A stretch of 64,000 nucleotides of DNA, taken from Herbidospora cretacea (lineage in GTDB: Bacteria; Actinomycetota; Actinomycetes; Streptosporangiales; Streptosporangiaceae). The stretch covers positions 1 through 64,000 of the forward strand of contig NZ_BBXG01000027.1 in the NCBI RefSeq assembly GCF_001570605.1, in the 5' to 3' direction. Of the stretch, positions 59,101-64,000 are shown one piece after another. Within the stretch, counting starts at the first letter, position 1. Each line of letters starts with the position of its first letter. The position numbers and the translations under genes are program-made. The notes under the pieces are model-generated. The model had not been told where the DNA came from, ran no database searches, and was given only the letters and a program-made list of their open reading frames with translations.

Positions 59101-60828
59101 ATGCGAAGATCACTCCCCTTCCGGCGGCTCACCCCGGCGGAGAAGCGACTCGTGGCGGCCTACCCGGCCGGGGAATGGGTCGACGTAAGGGAAGAACGAC
59201 AGCCGACCACCTGGACCGGACGCATCACCGAGGCCTACGAGAGCCTGACCGCCCCGGCCCACCGAGCCCGCTCGTCCTCGGCCACCCGAACCGACCATGA
59301 TCCCCACGAGGACGCCGGGGCCTCCGTCGAGAACGACGGGACCGATCGGGCAGATCAGGTCCAGGTCGCTCCCGCCGCGCGGAAGCGGACTCCCCGGGCG
59401 GATCGGGAGCGGGTCGTCCGGGCTGAGGTGATCCGGGCGCTGCTGCTCGGGGTGCGGCCCGCCGAGCCGGGGCAGGTGGCGGCGATCCGGCTGATCGGGG
59501 CGCGGATTGTGGGGGATCTGGACCTGTCCGGGGCCGAGGTGACCGCGACGCTGCATCTGATCAGGTGCCAGGTCGACGGGGTGATCGATCTGGTCGAGGC
59601 GCAGACGCGGGCGCTGCGGTTCCGTGACTGCGAGATCCTGCGGCTGCGGGCCGGGCGGGCCCGGATCAACGGTGTCCTCGACGTGGGCGGCAGCGTGCTG
59701 AAGGAGGGGATCCGGCTCGACAACGCCCACGTCAGCGGGCAGTTACGCATGTCGGGGTGCCGGCTCGGCTGCCCTGGCGGCTGGACCTCCGAGGACGCGG
59801 GATGGTCCAGCGCCCGCTACCCGGGCGATCCCCGTGAACAGGACCAGAAGCACACCGCCCTCTGGGCCGGCGGGCTCGTCGTGGAGGGCGGCGCGTTCCT
59901 GCGCGGCATGACGGTCACCGGCGGGCTGCGGATCCAGGGCGCCCGCTTCAACGGCGGGCTGTGGCTCCAGGACACCACGATCCGGGCGACCGGCCGCTAC
60001 GCCGTCCACGCCGACTACCTGCAGACGACAGTCATGAACATGGGCGAGGGATTCACCGCAGAAGGGGAGATCAGCCTGCGCGTCGCGCGGATCAGCGGCA
60101 CCCTGTCGTTCCACGGCGCCCGCCTCACCTGCACGAAGGGCCCGGTCATCCAGACCCGGCACCTCGACGTCGGCGAACTGCTGCTCACTCCAGAGTCGAT
60201 CGAGGGCGGCGTCGACCTCGGCTACACCCGGGTCGGGCTGCTCGCCGACCGTCCGGAGAGCTACCCGGGCGCGGTCCGGCTCGACGGGCTCGTGTACGAA
60301 TCCCTGCGCAGCCCCGCCACGCTCCGCGAGCGCCTGGCGTGGCTGACCAAGCACCCCGCCGGCTACCGCCCGCAGCCCTACGAGCAGATGGCCGCCTACT
60401 ACCGCCGCATGGGCCACGAACCCGACTCGCGGCGGGTCCTGCTGGCCAAACAGCGGGCGCGGCGCCGCACGTTACCGCCGGCCGGCCGGGCCTGGGGCGT
60501 CCTGCTGGACGCGGTGGTCGGCTACGGCTTCCGCCCCTGGCTGGCCGGGGCGTGGCTGGCGGCGCTGCTCACGGCGGGGACGCTCGTCTTCTCCCTGGTC
60601 CCCCCGGTCCAGATCAGCCTGGACGAGCGTCCCCGCCACTTCAACGCCTTCGTCTACACCCTCGACCACATGGTGCCGGTGAGCCTGTTCGAGCAGCGGG
60701 CCGCCTGGGAGCCCACCGGCTGGACGATCTGGGTGGCCAACGCGCTCATCGCGGCGGGATGGATCCTGGCCACCGCCCTCATCGCGGGCGGCACCCGGGT
60801 CCTGCGCCCGGCGAGCACTTCACCCTGA
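59101..60828 (+). CDS. Membrane protein with beta-helix-like repeat domain
   Basis: 575-aa protein. After a basic, low-complexity region (residues 50-105) comes a long domain (about 105-410) of short repeats such as RLIGARIVGDLDLSGAEV, ATLHLIRCQVDGVIDLVEA, RARINGVLDVGGSVLKEG and GGLRIQGARFNGGLWLQD. This is a solenoid of the pentapeptide or bactofilin-like type. A cytoplasmic helical linker (YEQMAAYYRRMGHEPDSRRV) leads to two transmembrane helices near 475-500 and 550-570. Similar proteins are often labelled membrane-associated oxidoreductase, but no cofactor motif is visible. TAAAGT lies 6 nt before the ATG. Confidence 0.78.
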   Translation: MRRSLPFRRLTPAEKRLVAAYPAGEWVDVREERQPTTWTGRITEAYESLTAPAHRARSSSATRTDHDPHEDAGASVENDGTDRADQVQVAPAARKRTPRADRERVVRAEVIRALLLGVRPAEPGQVAAIRLIGARIVGDLDLSGAEVTATLHLIRCQVDGVIDLVEAQTRALRFRDCEILRLRAGRARINGVLDVGGSVLKEGIRLDNAHVSGQLRMSGCRLGCPGGWTSEDAGWSSARYPGDPREQDQKHTALWAGGLVVEGGAFLRGMTVTGGLRIQGARFNGGLWLQDTTIRATGRYAVHADYLQTTVMNMGEGFTAEGEISLRVARISGTLSFHGARLTCTKGPVIQTRHLDVGELLLTPESIEGGVDLGYTRVGLLADRPESYPGAVRLDGLVYESLRSPATLRERLAWLTKHPAGYRPQPYEQMAAYYRRMGHEPDSRRVLLAKQRARRRTLPPAGRAWGVLLDAVVGYGFRPWLAGAWLAALLTAGTLVFSLVPPVQISLDERPRHFNAFVYTLDHMVPVSLFEQRAAWEPTGWTIWVANALIAAGWILATALIAGGTRVLRPASTSP

Positions 60829-60868
60829 TCTCACTTCTTGGATCTCACTTCTTGGATCTCACTTCTTG
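60827..60868. repeat. Three tandem copies of GATCTCACTTCTTG
   Basis: Perfect 14-bp unit at 60827-60840, 60841-60854 and 60855-60868. The unit covers the last codons and stop of the small minus-strand gene (stop 60859-60861 in copy 3) and the stop of the + strand gene (60826-60828) in copy 1. Recent slippage is likely. Confidence 0.9.
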
Positions 60869-61224
60869 CGGCGCAGCACCCGGCGCAGCACGAACAGGGC
60901 CACCACTCCGGCCACGACGGCGACGGCCGGGCGCTTCTTGGCCTCGGCGGTCAGCCGGTCGGTGGCGTCGCGGAACTGGACCGGGGTGATCTCGGCGGCC
61001 TTGGCGGAGACCGTCTCGCCGGCCTCGCGGACCCTGTCCTTCACGGTGTCGGGAATGCGCTCCTCGACGATGGCGACCGCCTTCTGGGCGGCCTCGCGGA
61101 CCTCGGGCATCTTGTCCTCGACGGTCGCGGCGACCTTGGCGGCGGTCTCGTGGAAGGTGCCCTCGATCTTGGCGGCGGTCACCTTGGCGGCGTCGGTCAT
61201 CTCGTTCAGTCTCTCGTTGGCCAT
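60859..61224 (-). CDS. Small membrane-anchored helical protein (DUF3618/ElaB-like layout)
   Basis: 121-aa protein. A long amphipathic helical region (residues 1-95, with MTDAAKVTAAKIEGTFHETA, AAQKAVAIVEERIPDTVKDR and ATDRLTAEAKKRP) is followed by one transmembrane helix (AVAVVAGVVALFVLRRVL) and a basic end RRKK. This layout is that of DUF3618/ElaB-type proteins, which in other bacteria bind ribosomes or the membrane, but the sequence does not allow a firm assignment. ATG 61224; the frame extends a further 14 codons with no ribosome site. Confidence 0.75.
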   Translation of the reverse strand: MANERLNEMTDAAKVTAAKIEGTFHETAAKVAATVEDKMPEVREAAQKAVAIVEERIPDTVKDRVREAGETVSAKAAEITPVQFRDATDRLTAEAKKRPAVAVVAGVVALFVLRRVLRRKK

Positions 61225-61324
61225 GGGCGCGCGACTACCCGCAGGTGACGGCCGCACACGTACCAATTTTCAGGTGAAAGTTTCACCTCCGGGCAGGGCA
61301 AAGGTCGGCGAATCCGAACGTTGA

Positions 61325-61358
61325 TTGACAGGGATTCGGGCCCTCCGGGCATGCTGTG
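61325..61358 (+). promoter_or_regulatory. GH48 promoter, TTGACA with downstream TGCTGTG
   Basis: Perfect TTGACA at 61325-61330 followed by CATGCT at 61350-61355, a 19-nt spacing that is longer than ideal. TTGACAGG and TGCTGTG occur in the same order in the GH30 promoter region. Confidence 0.45.
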
Positions 61359-61361
61359 CGG

Positions 61362-61375
61362 TGGGAGCGCTCCCA
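61362..61375. promoter_or_regulatory. CelR-type operator TGGGAGCGCTCCCA
   Basis: Perfect 14-bp palindrome identical to the site described for CelR, the cellulase repressor of Thermobifida fusca. It lies 41 nt upstream of the GH48 ATG and just after the likely -10, so a LacI-type repressor bound here would block transcription until cello-oligosaccharides release it. Confidence 0.88.
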
Positions 61376-61415
61376 TCCCCCCCTGAGTCCCTGAGAGCTT
61401 GGAGAACCCCCGACC

Positions 61416-64000
61416 ATGGCGATACGTGCTTATCGCAAACGTGCCCTGTGGGCGGCCGTGCTGGCCGTCTGCACAGGTGCCGTCACGTTGGTCGCGCAAC
61501 CGGCGTCCGCCGCCGTGACGTGCGACGTGACGTACGTGACCAACGACTGGAACACCAGCCCCACCCAGGGCGGCTTCACCGCCAACATCACCGTGCGGAA
61601 CACCGGCGACGCCCTGAGCAGCTGGAACCTGGGGTTCACCTTCCCCAACTCCGGCCAGCGGGTGCAGCAGGGCTGGTCGGCGAACTGGACCCAGTCGGGC
61701 GCCAACGTCACTGCCACCAACATGCCGTGGAACGGTTCCCTGGCGAGCGGCGCGACCCTCTCGCTCGGCTTCAACGGGACCTGGAGCGGGAGCAACCCCA
61801 AGCCGACCAGCTTCCGGGTGAACAACGTGGTCTGCGGCGGCACCCCCTCGCCCAGCCCGTCGCCCAGCCCCTCTCCCTCTCCCTCGCCGAGCCCCTCCCC
61901 CAGCCCCTCGCCGAGCCCGTCGCCGTCTCCGTCGCCGAGCCCCTCGCCGTCGCCGCAGCCTGACGGGTTCGTCCGCATCACGCCGACGTCGCTGCTGGTC
62001 GCCGAGGGCGGCTCCGCCTCGGCCGGCGTGTCGCTGTCGCTTCAGCCGACCTCGAACGTGACGGTGACCGTGGCGAAGGCGAGCGGCGGTGACGCCGACC
62101 TGACCGCGGCGCCCACGTCGCTGACCTTCACGCCGAGCAACTGGAACGTCGCCCAGAACGTCGTCGTCTCCGCCGCGCAGGACGCCGACGCGACCGCCGG
62201 CACGGCCAGGTTCAACCTGTCGACGAGCGGGGGCGGGGTCTTCTACTTCTCCTCGGCCCTGGACGCCACCGAGGCCGACGACGACGGCACGCAGACGGGC
62301 AGCGAGTACGTCCAGCGCTTCACGTCGCTCTACAACAAGATCCACGACCCGGCGAACGGCTACTTCTCGCCGGAGGGCGTGCCCTACCACTCGGTCGAGA
62401 CGTTCATGGTCGAGGCCCCGGACCACGGACACGAGACCACGTCGGAGGCCTACAGCTACTACCTGTGGCTGGAGGCCGTCTACGGCCAGGTGACCGGCGA
62501 CTGGACCAAGTTCAACGCCGCGTGGGCGTCGATGGAGAGGTACATCATCCCCTCCACGCAGGACCAGCCGACCAACTCGTTCTACAACGCGAGCAGCCCG
62601 GCGACGTACGCGGGTGAGTTCGACGACATCAGCTCCTACCCGTCGCAGATCACCAACGGCGTCTCGGTCGGCACCGACCCGATCGCGGCCGAGCTGCGGT
62701 CGGCGTACAACACCAGCGACATCTACGGCATGCACTGGCTGCTGGACGTCGACAACACCTACGGCTTCGGCCGCTGCGGCGACGGCGTGACCAAGCCGGT
62801 GTACATCAACACCTACCAGCGCGGCCCCGAGGAGTCGGTCTTCGAGACCATCCCGCAGCCGTCGTGCGACACCTTCGCGCACGGTGGCCGCAACGGCTTC
62901 CTCGACCTGTTCATCAAGGACAGCAGCTACGCCAAGCAGTGGAAGTACACCAACGCCCCCGACGCCGACGCCCGCGCCGTGCAGGTGGCCTACTACGCCA
63001 ACGAGTGGGCCAAGGCCCAGGGCAAGCAGTCGCAGGTCTCCGCCACGGTCGCCAAGGCCGCGAAGATGGGTGACTACCTGCGCTACGCGATGTACGACAA
63101 GTACTTCAAGCAGCCCGGCTGCACCAGCACGTCGTGCCCGGCCGGCACCGGCAAGAACAGCGCCAGCTACCTGCTGAGCTGGTACTACGCGTGGGGTGGC
63201 GCGACCGACTCGTCGGCCGGCTGGGCCTGGCGCATCGGTTCGTCGCACAACCACGGCGGCTACCAGAACCCGCTCGCGGCCTGGGCCCTGTCGACCCAGA
63301 CCGACCTGCGTCCGCGCAGCACCACCGGCGCGTCCGACTGGGCGACCTCGCTGACCCGCCAGCTCCAGTTCTACAAGTGGCTGCAGTCGGACGAGGGCGC
63401 CATCGCCGGCGGCGCGACCAACTCGTGGCAGGGCCACTACGCGACCCCGCCGTCGAACCTGCCGAAGTTCCACGGCATGACCTACGACTGGCAGCCGGTC
63501 TACCACGACCCGCCGTCGAACCAGTGGTTCGGCTTCCAGGCGTGGTCGATGGAGCGCGTGGCCTCGCTGTACTACGCCAGCGGCAACGCCGACGCCAAGA
63601 CGATCCTCGACAAGTGGGTCGCCTGGGCGATGGCGAACACGACCGTCAACGCCAACGGGACCTACCAGATCCCGTCGACGCTGCGCTGGTCCGGCGCGCC
63701 CGCCGGTAACTGGAGCTCCACCACCGGCATGCCCCCGGCCAACCCGGGCCTGCACGTCACCGTGGCCGACCACACCACCGACGTGGGCGTCGCGGGTTCG
63801 TACGCGAAGGTCCTCATGTACTACGCCGCCCGCGCCAACCACACGGGTGCGAAGAACATGGCCAAGGCGCTCCTCGACGGCATCTGGCTGAACCAGGACG
63901 CCAAGGGCGTGTCGGTCCCCGAGACCAAGGCCGACTACAACCGCATCGACGACCCGGTCTACGTGCCCCCGGGCTGGACCGGCACGATGCCGAACGGCGA
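61416..64000 (+). CDS. Secreted CBM2-GH48 cellulase (cellobiohydrolase), 3' end outside window
   Basis: 861 codons are visible with no stop. Signal peptide ([25 protein letters not shown]), then a family-2 cellulose-binding module (about residues 34-145, with [20 protein letters not shown] and conserved Trp residues), a Pro-Ser linker of about 38 residues, and a beta-sandwich of about 100 residues ([18 protein letters not shown] ... ATEADDDG, Calx-beta-like). The GH48 catalytic domain begins near residue 293 ([21 protein letters not shown]), with general-acid Glu344 in [14 protein letters not shown] and substrate-tunnel motifs DVDNTYGFG and [10 protein letters not shown]. About 50 residues of the family domain should lie beyond the window. 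It degrades crystalline cellulose from the chain end. Confidence 0.93.
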   Translation, partial: MAIRAYRKRALWAAVLAVCTGAVTLVAQPASAAVTCDVTYVTNDWNTSPTQGGFTANITVRNTGDALSSWNLGFTFPNSGQRVQQGWSANWTQSGANVTATNMPWNGSLASGATLSLGFNGTWSGSNPKPTSFRVNNVVCGGTPSPSPSPSPSPSPSPSPSPSPSPSPSPSPSPSPSPSPQPDGFVRITPTSLLVAEGGSASAGVSLSLQPTSNVTVTVAKASGGDADLTAAPTSLTFTPSNWNVAQNVVVSAAQDADATAGTARFNLSTSGGGVFYFSSALDATEADDDGTQTGSEYVQRFTSLYNKIHDPANGYFSPEGVPYHSVETFMVEAPDHGHETTSEAYSYYLWLEAVYGQVTGDWTKFNAAWASMERYIIPSTQDQPTNSFYNASSPATYAGEFDDISSYPSQITNGVSVGTDPIAAELRSAYNTSDIYGMHWLLDVDNTYGFGRCGDGVTKPVYINTYQRGPEESVFETIPQPSCDTFAHGGRNGFLDLFIKDSSYAKQWKYTNAPDADARAVQVAYYANEWAKAQGKQSQVSATVAKAAKMGDYLRYAMYDKYFKQPGCTSTSCPAGTGKNSASYLLSWYYAWGGATDSSAGWAWRIGSSHNHGGYQNPLAAWALSTQTDLRPRSTTGASDWATSLTRQLQFYKWLQSDEGAIAGGATNSWQGHYATPPSNLPKFHGMTYDWQPVYHDPPSNQWFGFQAWSMERVASLYYASGNADAKTILDKWVAWAMANTTVNANGTYQIPSTLRWSGAPAGNWSSTTGMPPANPGLHVTVADHTTDVGVAGSYAKVLMYYAARANHTGAKNMAKALLDGIWLNQDAKGVSVPETKADYNRIDDPVYVPPGWTGTMPNG

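Noticed and set aside
61848-61962. CRISPR or tandem repeat array suggested by repeated CCSTCGCC-like units
   Set aside because: It is the Pro-Ser linker of the GH48 protein, in frame and without spacers.
61206-63842. 878-codon minus-strand frame opposite the GH48 gene
   Set aside because: Arg/Gly/Val-rich shadow; the + strand frame is an unbroken CBM2-GH48 protein.

Overview
The window is high-GC actinobacterial chromosome. Third codon positions are almost always G or C, GTG and TTG starts are common, and several genes carry a TANNNT box only 6-8 nt before the start codon, which suggests leaderless mRNAs. The gene content fits a soil saprophyte of the Streptosporangiaceae type: BTAD/AfsR-like and LuxR-type ATPase regulators, XRE regulators with a sensory C-terminus, WS/DGAT, a CBM2-GH48 cellulase with a CelR-type operator, GH30, GH53 and many small secreted proteins. 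The family assignment is inference; no rRNA or tRNA gene and no CRISPR array was seen.

Layout. 0-0.5 kb: 3' end of an IS481-type transposase. 0.7-6.8 kb: a LuxR-type ATPase regulator followed by an alpha/beta hydrolase and a cholesterol-oxidase-like GMC oxidoreductase, overlapping and probably a sterol or terpenoid oxidation unit. 6.8-11 kb: LigD polymerase domain, ribokinase, a CbiX-like protein, DUF2203 and a phosphotransferase. 11-16.4 kb: secreted M6 metalloprotease and a 1043-aa BTAD-ATPase regulator. 16.4-19.7 kb: bile-acid-type symporter and a sulfonate ABC transporter (ssuA-ssuC-ssuB). 19.8-22 kb: XRE regulator divergent from an MFS exporter. 22-32 kb: a secretome stretch (LacI regulator, GH30-CBM13, beta-helix protein, beta-trefoil protein, a 624-aa secreted protein of unknown function) with a small HTH-like gene pair inside it. 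32-33 kb: a 930-bp gap with several inverted repeats and no convincing gene. 33-42 kb: aldo/keto reductase, cold-shock protein, CoA-ligase-like enzyme, PolX, sulfite-oxidase-type enzyme, WS/DGAT, GH53 galactanase and small proteins.

43-53.5 kb is an organic-acid uptake locus: cation/acetate symporter with DUF485 partner, a second SSS symporter with its own small partner, a LytS/LytR-type two-component system, a DctA-type dicarboxylate carrier and a divergent CitA/CitB-type two-component system. CRP-like palindromes lie before the DUF485-actP pair and in the dctA/sensor-kinase intergenic region. 53.5-57.3 kb: HIT protein, acyl-CoA dehydrogenase plus MaoC hydratase, and a PiT phosphate transporter plus PhoU-like (DUF47) protein. 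57.4-61.2 kb: SDR with a divergent XRE regulator sharing a 27-bp dyad, a beta-helix-like membrane protein and a small membrane-anchored helical protein that meet at a triplicated 14-bp repeat. From 61.4 kb to the end: a CBM2-GH48 cellulase, cut by the window edge, behind a perfect CelR-type operator.
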